Assembly (NCBI RefSeq): GCF_946481145.1
Contig: NZ_CAMLMJ010000005.1
Location: forward strand, 123,558-187,557
Direction of reading: 5' to 3'
DNA: 64,000 nucleotides
From: an uncultured Sediminibacterium sp.
Lineage (GTDB): Bacteria > Bacteroidota > Bacteroidia > Chitinophagales > Chitinophagaceae
The stretch's first letter is position 1. Every line of letters begins with the position of its first letter. A program made the position numbers and the translations under genes. The notes under the pieces were generated by a model. That model ran no database searches. It was not told the DNA's origin and saw only the letters and a program-made list of their open reading frames with translations. This document shows, one piece after another, positions 18,232-27,195 of the stretch.

Positions 18232-19095
18232 ATGAATCGATTCGATGAACAGTTGGAGATACTAGTTAAAGCAGCACTGGTAGAAGATATTGGCAGTGGC
18301 GATCATTCCACACTTAGTTGTATTCCGGCAAACAAACAGGGGAAAGCGGTACTTAAGATAAAGCAATCTGGCATTTTAGCTGGGGTTGCTGTAGCGGAAA
18401 AGATATTCCGTATGCAGGATCCCCGGGCAATATTTACCACATACAAGCAGGATGGCGATTCGATGGAAGCTGGTGAAGTTGCTTTTGATGTAAGCACTTC
18501 TATTCATACCATTCTTTCCTGCGAACGATTGGTGTTAAATTGTATGCAGCGCATGAGCGGCATAGCAACCCTTACTAAACAATACACGGACCTGCTGAAA
18601 GGATATCATACCAAATTGCTTGATACGCGAAAAACAACACCCAATTTCAGACTGCTTGAAAAAGAAGCTGTGCGCATTGGGGGAGGAATAAATCATCGAT
18701 TTGGATTATATGATATGATTATGCTGAAAGACAATCATATTGACTATGCTGGGGGAATTGTTCCCGCAGTTGAAAAAGCATATAATTATATTCAGGATAA
18801 TAAGCTTTCACTAAAAATAGAAGTTGAAACAAGAACATTGGATGATGTAAAAACGGTTTGTAGCATCGGTAAAGGAAAAGTATTCCGCATTATGCTGGAT
18901 AATTTTTCACCTGTTCAAATAAAGGAAGCACTTAATATTATCGACAGTCAATATGAAACCGAAGCCAGCGGAGGTATCAATTTAACTACCATTACATCTT
19001 ATGCAGCAACCGGGGTTGATTTTGTCAGTGTAGGTGGACTTATTCACCAGGCCCAAAGCCTTGATTTAAGCCTGAAAGCTGTTATAACAGCATAA
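18232..19095 (+). CDS. nadC: Nicotinate-nucleotide pyrophosphorylase (carboxylating)
   Basis: A 287-residue cytoplasmic enzyme that converts quinolinate and PRPP to nicotinate mononucleotide in de novo NAD synthesis. Family hallmarks are EDIGSGDHST near the N-terminus, ERLVLNCMQRMSGIAT (~102-117), LDTRKTTPNFR, GGGINHRFGLYDMIMLKDNH (the active-site Arg/His/Lys block) and the C-terminal barrel repeats IEVETRTLDD and ASGGINLTTI. Length is normal. The gene is separated from DUF4783 by the palindrome at 18121-18174, so it may have its own promoter. Confidence 0.97.
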   Translation: MNRFDEQLEILVKAALVEDIGSGDHSTLSCIPANKQGKAVLKIKQSGILAGVAVAEKIFRMQDPRAIFTTYKQDGDSMEAGEVAFDVSTSIHTILSCERLVLNCMQRMSGIATLTKQYTDLLKGYHTKLLDTRKTTPNFRLLEKEAVRIGGGINHRFGLYDMIMLKDNHIDYAGGIVPAVEKAYNYIQDNKLSLKIEVETRTLDDVKTVCSIGKGKVFRIMLDNFSPVQIKEALNIIDSQYETEASGGINLTTITSYAATGVDFVSVGGLIHQAQSLDLSLKAVITA

Positions 19096-19168
19096 CTTTG
19101 TTTTATTGGATTTCTTGGACCTTTACTTTATCTTGCTTATGTAGGTTTAGTACAAACGCTGAGCAGAA

Positions 19169-21052
19169 ATGATAAAGTATATTTTTACGGGCTGTTTACA
19201 GTTTTTATTCTTAACATATACAGTTGCCCAAACTGTAAAAGCTGATTCTCTGATTCGATCACTCTCTACGATGAACAGAGACACACAGTATGTGCGTTTT
19301 CTTAATCTTATCTCTGAAGAACTATCTGACAAGGAAGCAGATAAATCGCTCGAATTTGCATTACAGGGGCTTACCTTATCTAAACAATTAAAATTCATAA
19401 AAGGAGAAGGTAACTCACTGAATAATATTAGTTGGGCATATTACCGCAAAGGTGATTATTCAAAAGGCTTTGATTATGCTTTACAAGCATTACATTTAAA
19501 CGACTCTATTGCCAATTTACCACAACTGGCTATTTCTTACCGGAATATTGGTGCGATCTATAATTCCCAGGCAAAATACAGGGAGTCGATGGACTATTTC
19601 AGAAAAGAAATGCGCATTCACCAACAATTGAATAACCCTTATGGTGTTGGGCGTAGTCTGAATAATATCGCTTTTTCCGCTCATCGAGGAAAATACAGGG
19701 ATTCAGCTTTGATAATAGGTCAGAAAGCACTTGAACATAACTATAAATTAGGTGATAAATACCTCATTGCATTCTGCCTTCGTACACTCGGAGATATTTA
19801 TGTAGAAGAAGGCGAAACAGATAAAGCCATTAATTATTTAACCCGCTCAGTAACTGCTGCCAGACAGGCAAACAGTAACTTTATTATCGAAACATCCTTA
19901 TATCGATTGGGGAAGGCATATCAGTCTAAAAAGCAATGGCAACAATCGATTCTTTATTTTAATGAGGCTGTAAAAGTGGCCAGTCAGCTAGGCGCAAAAG
20001 GAGAACAGGCAACTATTTATAAGTTACTATCTCAATCTTATACCGCTATTGGTGATTATAAAAAAGCTTATGAAGCACAATCTGCACACATTACACTGAA
20101 TGATACATTATTTGAAGAAAGGAGTCGTGCGAGATTTGCTCAGATGCAGGTGGCATTCGAAACAGAAAAGAAGCAAACAGAAATTAATCTGTTAAAGAAA
20201 GAAGATGAAATTAAAAATGCCAAAATAAAAGAACAACGTTTGTTTACATTCCTTTTACTGGTTGTAACCGGCTTGGTACTGGCACTTTGGTTGGTATCGT
20301 GGAGAAGAAATAAATTCAAGCAACTAGTGAACAAACAGCTTCGTCAACAAAAGGAAGCATTGGAAGAAGCCTCACATACAAAGGATAAAATATTTTCTAT
20401 TCTTTCTCATGATTTAAGAACACCTATTAGTTCTTTAACTAGTGTATTAAATTTATTTGAGCAACAAAACTTATCCGAAGAAGCATTTGTAAAAATAAAA
20501 GCTGCCTTGGGTAAACAGATTGGTTCATTGAATACAACACTAGATAACCTCTTGTTATGGTCAAGAAACCAAATGGGTGGTGTTACAGATGTTAGACCTG
20601 CTGCTATTGCTGTATTTGAAATAGTGGAAAATAACCGGCATTTATTAATGGCCACGGCTAATCAAAAGAAAATCGCCATAAATAATGATGTGCCCGCAAA
20701 TGCCAGTTTATTTGCAGATGTACATCACTTTGATATTGTTATCCGAAATCTATTACTGAACGCGCTTAAGTTTACCAATGCTGGGGGTAATATTACGGTT
20801 TCATTTACCGAAACAAGTGATACAGCTACTATATCGGTTAGTGATACAGGTGTTGGAATGACCGCCGAACAGTTGGGTAAGCTATTTAAAATCAATACGC
20901 ATTTTACCACCGCAGGAACCAGGAACGAAAAAGGTGCCGGATTGGGTTTATTACTCTGTAAGGAATTTGTGGAAGCAAATCATGGTACACTTTTAGTAAA
21001 CAGTGAACCGGGTAATGGTTCTGTGTTTTCCGTTACTTTGCCAAAAAAATAA
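19169..21052 (+). CDS. TPR-containing sensor histidine kinase
   Basis: A 627-residue hybrid of a periplasmic TPR sensor and a cytoplasmic kinase. A signal peptide (residues ~1-20) is followed by about six tetratricopeptide repeats (~40-330), a membrane helix (~351-373), a coiled coil, the phospho-acceptor H-box FSILSHDLRTPIS with His at residue 414, and an ATPase domain (N-box NLLLNALKFT, G1 DTGVGM, G2 GAGLGLLLC). No receiver domain or adjacent response regulator is present, so the partner is elsewhere. This architecture is common in Bacteroidota. The signal is unknown. The stop overlaps the region just before the next start by one base gap. Confidence 0.93.
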   Translation: MIKYIFTGCLQFLFLTYTVAQTVKADSLIRSLSTMNRDTQYVRFLNLISEELSDKEADKSLEFALQGLTLSKQLKFIKGEGNSLNNISWAYYRKGDYSKGFDYALQALHLNDSIANLPQLAISYRNIGAIYNSQAKYRESMDYFRKEMRIHQQLNNPYGVGRSLNNIAFSAHRGKYRDSALIIGQKALEHNYKLGDKYLIAFCLRTLGDIYVEEGETDKAINYLTRSVTAARQANSNFIIETSLYRLGKAYQSKKQWQQSILYFNEAVKVASQLGAKGEQATIYKLLSQSYTAIGDYKKAYEAQSAHITLNDTLFEERSRARFAQMQVAFETEKKQTEINLLKKEDEIKNAKIKEQRLFTFLLLVVTGLVLALWLVSWRRNKFKQLVNKQLRQQKEALEEASHTKDKIFSILSHDLRTPISSLTSVLNLFEQQNLSEEAFVKIKAALGKQIGSLNTTLDNLLLWSRNQMGGVTDVRPAAIAVFEIVENNRHLLMATANQKKIAINNDVPANASLFADVHHFDIVIRNLLLNALKFTNAGGNITVSFTETSDTATISVSDTGVGMTAEQLGKLFKINTHFTTAGTRNEKGAGLGLLLCKEFVEANHGTLLVNSEPGNGSVFSVTLPKK

Positions 21053-21053
21053 G

Positions 21054-21395
21054 ATGGGTAAGAAAAATATATCTGATAAAAACGATTTTGTCTTTAGTAC
21101 AGATCCCAATTTCCGGTTTGAGCAGGAGGAGCAGGTGCCGCAAGAAACCCTGGCCCCGGCAAGCCAGCATTTGAAGATTCTGTTAGACAAAAAACAACGC
21201 GCAGGTAAAGTGGTAACACTTGTAACCGGATTCGTGGGAACTGAAGAGGACCTGGAAAAACTAGGCAAACAATTAAAGAACTTCTGCGGTACTGGCGGCT
21301 CCGTAAAAGACGGCGAAGTCATGATACAAGGCGACCAGCGCGATAAAGTGTTACAATGGCTGATTAAACAAGGGTATGGGAAAAGCAGGCTTTAA
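21054..21395 (+). CDS. SUI1/YciH-family translation factor
   Basis: A 113-residue protein with a SUI1 domain in its C-terminal ~80 residues (QRAGKVVTLVTGF...LGKQLKNFCGTGG...IQGDQRDKVLQWLIKQG), the bacterial relative of eukaryotic eIF1. It should bind the small ribosomal subunit and influence start-site choice. The ATG at 21054 follows the histidine-kinase stop after one base, and the residues from there match family N-termini; the upstream frame inside the kinase gene is not used. The last ~32 bp of this gene have been copied into the downstream tandem repeat. Confidence 0.9.
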   Translation: MGKKNISDKNDFVFSTDPNFRFEQEEQVPQETLAPASQHLKILLDKKQRAGKVVTLVTGFVGTEEDLEKLGKQLKNFCGTGGSVKDGEVMIQGDQRDKVLQWLIKQGYGKSRL

Positions 21396-21397
21396 AA

Positions 21398-21727
21398 ACA
21401 GAGGAATAAGGAACAGAGGAACAGAGGAATGAGAAAGTGAGTATTCCTTGATATCACTTACTCATTCCTTCGCGATAAAGTGTTACAAAAGCTGATTAAA
21501 CAGAGGAATAAGGAACAGAGGAACAGAGGAATGAGAAAGTGAGTATTCCTTGATATCACTTACTCATTCCTTCGCGATAAAGTGTTACAAAAGCTGATTA
21601 AACAGAGGAATAAGGAACAGAGGAACCGAGGAATGAGAAAGTGAGTATTCACTTAACATCACTTTCTCATTCCTTATTTCTTATTCCTTATTTCTTATTC
21701 CTTATTTCTTATTTCTTATTTCTCTGT
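21398..21727. repeat. 102-bp tandem repeat plus heptamer tail, built partly from the preceding gene's 3' end
   Basis: Unit 1 (21398-21499) and unit 2 (21500-21601) are identical over 102 bp; a diverged partial third unit starts at 21602. Each unit contains an inverted pair (GGAATGAGAAAGTGA against TCACTTACTCATTCC) and a segment, CGCGATAAAGTGTTACAA, identical to part of the SUI1 gene tail at 21339-21356. The right end (21669-21727) is an array of TTATTCC/TTATTTC words on a 7-bp step. It fills the 320-bp gap between two convergent genes. Confidence 0.9.
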
Positions 21728-22165
21728 TTCAAACCCCACTTTCCTATGTGTGCCATCGCAATAGGGTTTGTTGGATGATTGGCCGCAGCGGCAAAGGGCT
21801 GTTTTTCCTTGCTTCACTTCCTGGGTTCCATCGCCGTGAGTGATGATACAGTCTGAGGTGATTAATATTGGACCATCTTTTTTTATCTCAATATTCATGA
21901 TGCTGGCAGCTTCTGAAACTACAGCAGTTTCTGCGGCGGGTTCTCCCTCTGCGTTCATATAATAACTCAATGCTCCGCTTGGACATTTTCTCACTTGTTC
22001 TATAATAGTTGCTGTGTCGGATGCTTCCATGTTTACCCAAGGCTTTTTTGCCGGATCAAATACGGATCTTAATTGTGTCCAGCAAATACGGCTATGAATA
22101 CAGGTGTCTGGTTTCCAAACAACAGTTACTTCATTATTGGTGTATTTAAAAGTTGACTTTGGCAT
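21716..22165 (-). CDS. Iron-sulfur protein: Fer4_19 domain plus CDGSH domain
   Basis: A 149-residue protein with two iron-sulfur modules. The N-terminal ~65 residues are a divergent single-cluster ferredoxin domain (cysteines in DTCIHSRICW and KCPSGALSYY). The C-terminal part has a complete CDGSH signature, CRCGQSSNKPYCDGTH, which binds a [2Fe-2S] cluster through three Cys and one His. The ATG at 22165 (MPKSTFKYTNN) is chosen because the preceding in-frame residues are not family-like. Fusions of this kind occur in many bacteria; a redox or cluster-transfer role is inferred. The stop lies at the edge of the heptamer tail. Confidence 0.9.
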   Translation of the reverse strand: MPKSTFKYTNNEVTVVWKPDTCIHSRICWTQLRSVFDPAKKPWVNMEASDTATIIEQVRKCPSGALSYYMNAEGEPAAETAVVSEAASIMNIEIKKDGPILITSDCIITHGDGTQEVKQGKTALCRCGQSSNKPYCDGTHRKVGFETEK

Positions 22166-22200
22166 TGGGTGGGAGTTTATAAAGTAAGATACGAATAAGT

Positions 22201-22266
22201 TAAAATTCAAAAGTCAAAATTCAAAAGTCAAAAATGAAGTTTTGAATTTTGACTTTTGAATTTTTA
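22201..22266. repeat. Inverted heptamer array (TTCAAAA/GTCAAAA family)
   Basis: TTCAAAA, GTCAAAA, TTCAAAA, GTCAAAA (22206-22233) is followed by the complementary arm TTTTGAATTTTGACTTTTGA up to about 22266. The arm overlaps the dnaX stop codon (22264-22266), so it would terminate or protect the 3' end of the dnaX message. Same family at 42132, 53933 and 54268. Confidence 0.8.
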
Positions 22267-24051
22267 ATAGTCTATCTCTAATTTCAACCTGTCTCTCAGT
22301 TCTTTTACCAGCGGGTATTGTTCTGCAATGCGTTCAAATTTCTGTTTACTGTTCAGGCGCATATGTACAGGAACTTCTTCTCTTTCGGTTGCTTCAACCA
22401 ATATGTTGAATACAATTGCGCGGTTATTGAAAGCGGTTTGTATAAAATCTATCAGCATCATTCTTTCTTGCTCAACAAATTTTTGAGCGGTAAGTGCTGG
22501 TACAGTTACCGTAAAATGAATATCATCTTCAATGTCAAGAATCGCCATTTTGAAAGTTCCGGCCGAAGAATGTTTTTGCTGCTGTTCCAGTTTAGCAGCA
22601 TATTCGTTCCAGCACTGGGTAAGCTTTTCCATGTTCAATACTTCTGCTTCTTTTACTTCTTCGATGGCATATTGATCACCCACTTTTTCACGCAGGGCCT
22701 CTAAAAGGCTTTTTTTAGGACCATTGTTATTTGTGGTTGGCAATGGCCGGGGCGCAGGTGCAGTTGGTTTAACGGCGGGTTGAACAATAGTTATTGCTGG
22801 AGCAGGCTTTTCTTCAATATATAATTTAGATGCTTTGTTCTCGGTAACTACTGGCTTTGTCTGTAAGGAAGGAATACTTCTGGTTCGGAATGCTACCGGA
22901 CCATCAAGTCGTTTTTTTTTAATTACCTGTCCATTTTCAGTGGAAAGTTCTAAAGCCTGTTGTAGAAAATTGAGTTTTATGATCGTAAGTTCAACATGTA
23001 GTCGTTTGTTACGGGCCATTTTGAACTGAATTTCTCCTTCGTTCAAAATATTGAGTGCACTAACCAGGTACGACATGCTCATAGCGGCGGCTGTTTGTGC
23101 ATATTTCTCCTGTAAGCCTTCAACCACATCTAGTAGTGCGGCAGATTTGGGGTCTTTACATACCAGCAGGTTTCTTATAAATTCTGCAAAACCATTCAGT
23201 ACAAGGTCTCCTTCAAAACCTTTTCTGTTTATTTCATCATATAAGAGCATTGCTCCTGCCAAATCTTGTTCCTGTAGGGAAAGAAGTAATTTGAAATAAT
23301 AATCTTCATCAAGAATATTGAGGTGCTCAAGTGTATTTTGATAAGTAACCGTTCCGTTGGTAAAGCTTACGATTTTATCCAGGATACTCAGTGAGTCGCG
23401 CATGCAACCTTCACTTTTCTGGGCAATAACCTGCAGTGCAGCTTTTTCTGCCTTAATAGATTCTTTTTCAACGATTTCCTGTAAATGTTCCACGGTATCG
23501 TTGTTGGTAATACGTTTGAAATCGAATATCTGACAACGACTCAAAATAGTGGGTAGAATCTTATGTTTTTCGGTAGTGGCTAAAATAAATATTGCGTAGG
23601 AGGGGGGCTCTTCCAGCGTTTTTAAAAATGCATTGAAGGCGCTGGTACTGAGCATGTGTACCTCATCCACTATATATACCTTGTATTTTCCCGCCTGAGG
23701 AGCAAAACGAACCTGTTCAACAAGCGACCGGATATCTTCTACTGAGTTATTGCTGGCGGCATCCAATTCATGGATATTAAGAGATGAACCATTCTCAAAT
23801 GATACACAACTGTTACAGGTATTGCAGGCTTCCCCCTCTGCAGTTGGATTGGTGCAATTAATTGTTTTCGCAAGAATACGGGCACAGGTAGTTTTACCTA
23901 CGCCCCTGGGGCCACAAAACAAGAAAGCATGTGCCAACTGATTGTTTTTGATGGCATTTTTTAATGTGGTAGTGATATGCGACTGCCCCACCACCGTATT
24001 AAAATTCTGTGGTCTGTATTTACGCGCCGAAACAATAAATTTATTATCCAT
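22264..24051 (-). CDS. dnaX: DNA polymerase III subunit gamma/tau
   Basis: A 595-residue clamp-loader ATPase of the replisome. Walker A is GPRGVGKTTCARIL (residues ~45-58), the zinc module has the cysteines CTNPTAEGEACNTCNSC, the DEXX motif is in VYIVDEVHMLS and sensor 1 in FILATTEKHKI. The helical clamp-loader domain extends to ~370, then a Pro/Ala-rich linker and a C-terminal tau-like domain follow. A run of seven A residues at codons 446-448 (22710-22716 on the plus strand) is a potential slippage site: a -1 shift would give a stop eight codons later and a gamma-like product of about 454 residues. Confidence 0.97.
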   Translation of the reverse strand: MDNKFIVSARKYRPQNFNTVVGQSHITTTLKNAIKNNQLAHAFLFCGPRGVGKTTCARILAKTINCTNPTAEGEACNTCNSCVSFENGSSLNIHELDAASNNSVEDIRSLVEQVRFAPQAGKYKVYIVDEVHMLSTSAFNAFLKTLEEPPSYAIFILATTEKHKILPTILSRCQIFDFKRITNNDTVEHLQEIVEKESIKAEKAALQVIAQKSEGCMRDSLSILDKIVSFTNGTVTYQNTLEHLNILDEDYYFKLLLSLQEQDLAGAMLLYDEINRKGFEGDLVLNGFAEFIRNLLVCKDPKSAALLDVVEGLQEKYAQTAAAMSMSYLVSALNILNEGEIQFKMARNKRLHVELTIIKLNFLQQALELSTENGQVIKKKRLDGPVAFRTRSIPSLQTKPVVTENKASKLYIEEKPAPAITIVQPAVKPTAPAPRPLPTTNNNGPKKSLLEALREKVGDQYAIEEVKEAEVLNMEKLTQCWNEYAAKLEQQQKHSSAGTFKMAILDIEDDIHFTVTVPALTAQKFVEQERMMLIDFIQTAFNNRAIVFNILVEATEREEVPVHMRLNSKQKFERIAEQYPLVKELRDRLKLEIDY

Positions 24052-24080
24052 ATCAGTGGTGCAATATAAGCAGAAGGTTC

Positions 24081-24205
24081 GAGCTTCTAGCTTCTAGCCG
24101 CTAGCTACTAGCAAATTTTAATAGTATAAATTTTTCAAATAAAAGTTAACCATATCCCCAATTACATCTTCTTGAAGCTAGTAGCTGGCAGCTAGTAGCT
24201 TTAGG
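24081..24205. repeat. Inverted heptamer array (AGCTTCT family)
   Basis: Left arm 24081-24112 holds AGCTTCT, AGCTTCT, AGCCGCT, AGCTACT. Right arm 24173-24205 holds the complements AGCTAGT, AGCTGGC, AGCTAGT. About 60 bp of A+T-rich sequence separates them. The pair fills the space between dnaX and the upstream GNAT-like gene on the same strand. Confidence 0.8.
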
Positions 24206-25378
24206 CTATTTATACTCCATCTCCGGATGTCTTTCAAATGATTTGCTTCTATCGAACAGATACCGGAAAGTAATCATTCGTCGGCTGGGAATGCCACCAA
24301 GGCTTTTGTAGATATTCAACATTTTGGGATTCCAGTCGCCTGCCCATCCCATTTCATATTCCTTATACCATCCTTTGTTCTGGATGAGTAAAGCGCTTTC
24401 ATAAATCATAAAGCTATCTATACCCAGTGCCTGGTATTTTGGAACTACCCCGAATGCCAATCCAGTTAATCGTTTACAGGCTCCGGTTTTTTTCATCCAT
24501 AACAAATGAAGTTTTTGCCACAGACCGAATTTGCCGTTGAAATGTTTGAAATATTGATTGATATCAGGAATATTGATAAACATTGCGATCGGTTCTTCTT
24601 TATAATAGGCAAACCAAACAACACGTTCATCCATGATTGGTTTCATAGTTTTGAATAATTTGATCACCTGTTCTTTTGTGATTTCCTTATTTTCTCCATG
24701 CTGTGCCCATGCTGCATTGTAAACAGTAGCAAAATCACCTGCATATTTTTCCAGTTCCGATAGTTTAGCATGTTTTGCTTCATAACCTGGCTTCGACTTA
24801 AATTTTGCATGTCGCTCAGGAAACCTTGGGGGTAGAGGATCGTCTACCTGCATGGAATAATAAAACTGGTTATAGTAGTTTTCAAAGCCATAGTTGGTGA
24901 ATAATTGCTCATAATATGCCGGGTTGAAAGACATGCCATACATGGGTTCTTTATCAAAACCTTCTACCATCAGTCCCCACCATTTATCTCTGTCGCCGTA
25001 GTTAATCGGGCCATCCATGGCTTCCATTCCCTGTTCGGTCAACCATTGTTTTGCAGTATCGAAAAGCAGGTTTGCAGTAGCCTGGTCATTAATACAATCA
25101 AAAAAACCAATTCCTCCGGTTGGAAACTCTGTGCCTTTGTTGATGTATTTATTACTGGTAAATGCAGCTATCCTTCCAACAGTTTCACCATCATCAGTTG
25201 TCACAATCCATCGTTTTGCAGTACCATATTTGAATTGCTTATTCTTCGCCGGATTAAAAACATCATTTACTTCATTATCTAAAGGACGTATATAAGCAGG
25301 GTTATGACTATTTAGTCGGGCACTTACCTCCAAGAAGGCCTTAGCTGTTGCGCTATCAGTTACTTCGATTAAATGCAT
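24206..25378 (-). CDS. GNAT-like protein of unknown substrate
   Basis: A 390-residue cytoplasmic protein. It resembles a Bacteroidota family of long proteins with two acyl-CoA N-acyltransferase (GNAT) folds: strand/helix alternation with WIVTTDDGETVGRIAAFTS near residue 57 and FAYYKEEPIAMFINIPDI near residue 260, then a conserved block AFGVVPKYQALGIDSFMIYES (~315). Conserved acidic and aromatic patches (DGPINYGDRDKWWGL) are also present. I cannot name the substrate. A TACATTTG box (-7-like) lies 16 bp upstream of the start on its strand. The family call is moderate, the coding call firm. Confidence 0.8.
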   Translation of the reverse strand: MHLIEVTDSATAKAFLEVSARLNSHNPAYIRPLDNEVNDVFNPAKNKQFKYGTAKRWIVTTDDGETVGRIAAFTSNKYINKGTEFPTGGIGFFDCINDQATANLLFDTAKQWLTEQGMEAMDGPINYGDRDKWWGLMVEGFDKEPMYGMSFNPAYYEQLFTNYGFENYYNQFYYSMQVDDPLPPRFPERHAKFKSKPGYEAKHAKLSELEKYAGDFATVYNAAWAQHGENKEITKEQVIKLFKTMKPIMDERVVWFAYYKEEPIAMFINIPDINQYFKHFNGKFGLWQKLHLLWMKKTGACKRLTGLAFGVVPKYQALGIDSFMIYESALLIQNKGWYKEYEMGWAGDWNPKMLNIYKSLGGIPSRRMITFRYLFDRSKSFERHPEMEYK

Positions 25379-25394
25379 TTTTTGATGGTTTGTG

Positions 25395-25402
25395 CAAATG
25401 TA
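25395..25402 (-). promoter_or_regulatory. Candidate -7 box for the GNAT-like gene
   Basis: On the minus strand TACATTTG matches TAnnTTTG and ends 16 bp before the ATG at 25378. The -33 position would fall inside the adjoining GTCCGGGA repeat, where no TTTG occurs. Confidence 0.4.
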
Positions 25403-25406
25403 AGGA

Positions 25407-25522
25407 AGTCCGGGAGTCCGGGAGTCCGAAAGTCCGTTAGAAGGAGGGTCTGAAAAAGAGAAGTAAATTGTATAATTCCTCCTTTCTTTCGGACTTTCGG
25501 ACTCCCGGACTTTCGGACTCCT
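25407..25522. repeat. Inverted octamer array (GTCCGGGA family)
   Basis: Left arm: GTCCGGGA, GTCCGGGA, GTCCGAAA, GTCCGTTA (25408-25439). Right arm 25489-25522 carries the complements TTTCGGAC and TCCCGGAC. The word step here is 8 bp, unlike the 7 bp of most arrays in this window, and it is far richer in G+C than its surroundings. It lies between the L,D-transpeptidase gene and the GNAT-like gene. Confidence 0.85.
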
Positions 25523-25524
25523 CT

Positions 25525-27117
25525 TTAATTATCAAACAACTTCACCGCCATCTTCCTGTCATGATGATAAATATCTTTTCTGAAATTTATTAATCCTTCT
25601 TTGTCAACCCAGGCGGTGAAATAAACAATGAATACCGGAAGACTTTTTTGCAAAGGCACCCATTTTTCTTTTTGTAGATGCATGGCACTGTCAATGCGGG
25701 TGGATGTCCAGCTACTATCGTTGCGCAATAAATATTGCGCCAGTTTTTTGGGTTCTCCAACACGAATACAACCATGACTAAAACTTCTGCTGCTTTGTGA
25801 AAAAAGGTTCCTGTTTGGGGTGTCATGAAAATAAATATTGTAATTATTCGGGAATAGAAACTTTACCAATCCTAATGAGTTCCCTCCTCCGGGTTTCTGC
25901 CTGATTACCGGAATTTTTCCTTCTTTAACTATTTCCATATTATGTCTGGCCAGATAATTAGGGTCTTTTTTTATACCGGGAAGTATTTCACCCTGTACAA
26001 TACTTTCAGGTATGTTCCAATATGGACTGAATACGATGTATTGCAGGCGATCGTTGAAAATAACCGTGTTATTGGCAGATGTACCAACAATAACATTGAT
26101 ATTAAATTTAAGTCTGCCACTATCGTAAACATGCATCATAAATTCCGGAATGTTTACGAGAATATAATTGGTATCCTTTTCCGGGGGCATCCAGCGGAGC
26201 CTTTCCAGGTTGATTAATATCTGACGAAGGCGTTGTTTCATCGGAACATTCAACTCTGCAATCATTTTATTCCCAATAACCCCGTCTTCTGTAAGCCCCA
26301 TCCTTCGTTGATATTGCTTAACGGCTGTTGCAAGAGATTCGTTGAACAGTTGTGATGAGTCGTCTTGAGTAAAATCACCCAGCAACAATAAATGTTTTTT
26401 GATGCTGCTGATTACTGTCGAACTATCGCCCAATCTTAATGATTTTTTGAGGATAGGGATTGAGTCAAAACCCACATTCTTACTAAGCAAAGAGTATCGC
26501 TCAATAAATTGCTGCAATTTTTTATACTGACTATTTTGAGGTGCATATAAATCAGCCGATTTATATAAAATGGTGGAATCGAGGAGTGCATGAAGGTCTA
26601 TCTTTTTTCTCGGGATAAACCAGCCAAGTTCTGCAGCGTCAATATCACTACCATTGTAAACTTTAGACGCATACCTGAAAAACTGTCCCGTTAATAATAG
26701 TTCCGTTTTAAGAATAGTCTCATCTGGTATAGGTTGTTTATTTGAATTTTTTTGAACGATAGCATAGAGGGAGTCAAGGGTTGGGTTATAAATACTGCTG
26801 TCTGAAAACCCTGAGATATAATTTTTTTGGAGGTTGTAAAAATTATGCGCCTGTTCAGCTAAGCCATTTGAATCAAACCATGCAAATCCATAATTCCGGT
26901 CCTTATAAAAATCATTGAATTGTTCGGAGAAACCTTTAAAAAAAGGACTTTTATCCAGAAATGCAGAAAGTTTGGTACTGTCGAAGAAACGATTGTTAAA
27001 TGAGTTGAGGAATGTTATACTGGTATCACGGCTAACGGGTTTCCTGCTTTTGCCATTTTTACAGGAGTAACAAAATAACAACACTGCTAAACTAAAATAT
27101 AACAACTGCTTGCTCAT
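25525..27117 (-). CDS. L,D-transpeptidase (YcbB/LdtD-like), lipoprotein
   Basis: A 530-residue envelope enzyme that should form 3-3 cross-links in peptidoglycan or attach proteins to it. The ATG at 27117 is chosen because it gives a lipoprotein signal (LLYFSLAVLLFCYSC with the lipobox Cys near residue 17). A peptidoglycan-binding helix repeat lies at about residues 230-290 (TAVKQYQRRMGLTEDGVIG). The YkuD-type catalytic domain follows, with the active-site block FHDTPNRNLFSQ and SRSFSHGCIRVG (catalytic Cys, His). The layout of scaffold, PG-binding and catalytic domains matches the YcbB class. Followed on the same strand by the octamer array. Confidence 0.93.
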   Translation of the reverse strand: MSKQLLYFSLAVLLFCYSCKNGKSRKPVSRDTSITFLNSFNNRFFDSTKLSAFLDKSPFFKGFSEQFNDFYKDRNYGFAWFDSNGLAEQAHNFYNLQKNYISGFSDSSIYNPTLDSLYAIVQKNSNKQPIPDETILKTELLLTGQFFRYASKVYNGSDIDAAELGWFIPRKKIDLHALLDSTILYKSADLYAPQNSQYKKLQQFIERYSLLSKNVGFDSIPILKKSLRLGDSSTVISSIKKHLLLLGDFTQDDSSQLFNESLATAVKQYQRRMGLTEDGVIGNKMIAELNVPMKQRLRQILINLERLRWMPPEKDTNYILVNIPEFMMHVYDSGRLKFNINVIVGTSANNTVIFNDRLQYIVFSPYWNIPESIVQGEILPGIKKDPNYLARHNMEIVKEGKIPVIRQKPGGGNSLGLVKFLFPNNYNIYFHDTPNRNLFSQSSRSFSHGCIRVGEPKKLAQYLLRNDSSWTSTRIDSAMHLQKEKWVPLQKSLPVFIVYFTAWVDKEGLINFRKDIYHHDRKMAVKLFDN

Positions 27118-27195
27118 ACAATGAATATACGAAAGCCCCATCACCTGATAAAATTGGGTTCGATAAAGCAATTACTTTAAAATGTTTGGATGATA

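Noticed and set aside
21398..21640. CRISPR array
   Set aside because: The 102-bp units are contiguous direct repeats with no unique spacers, and no cas gene is near.
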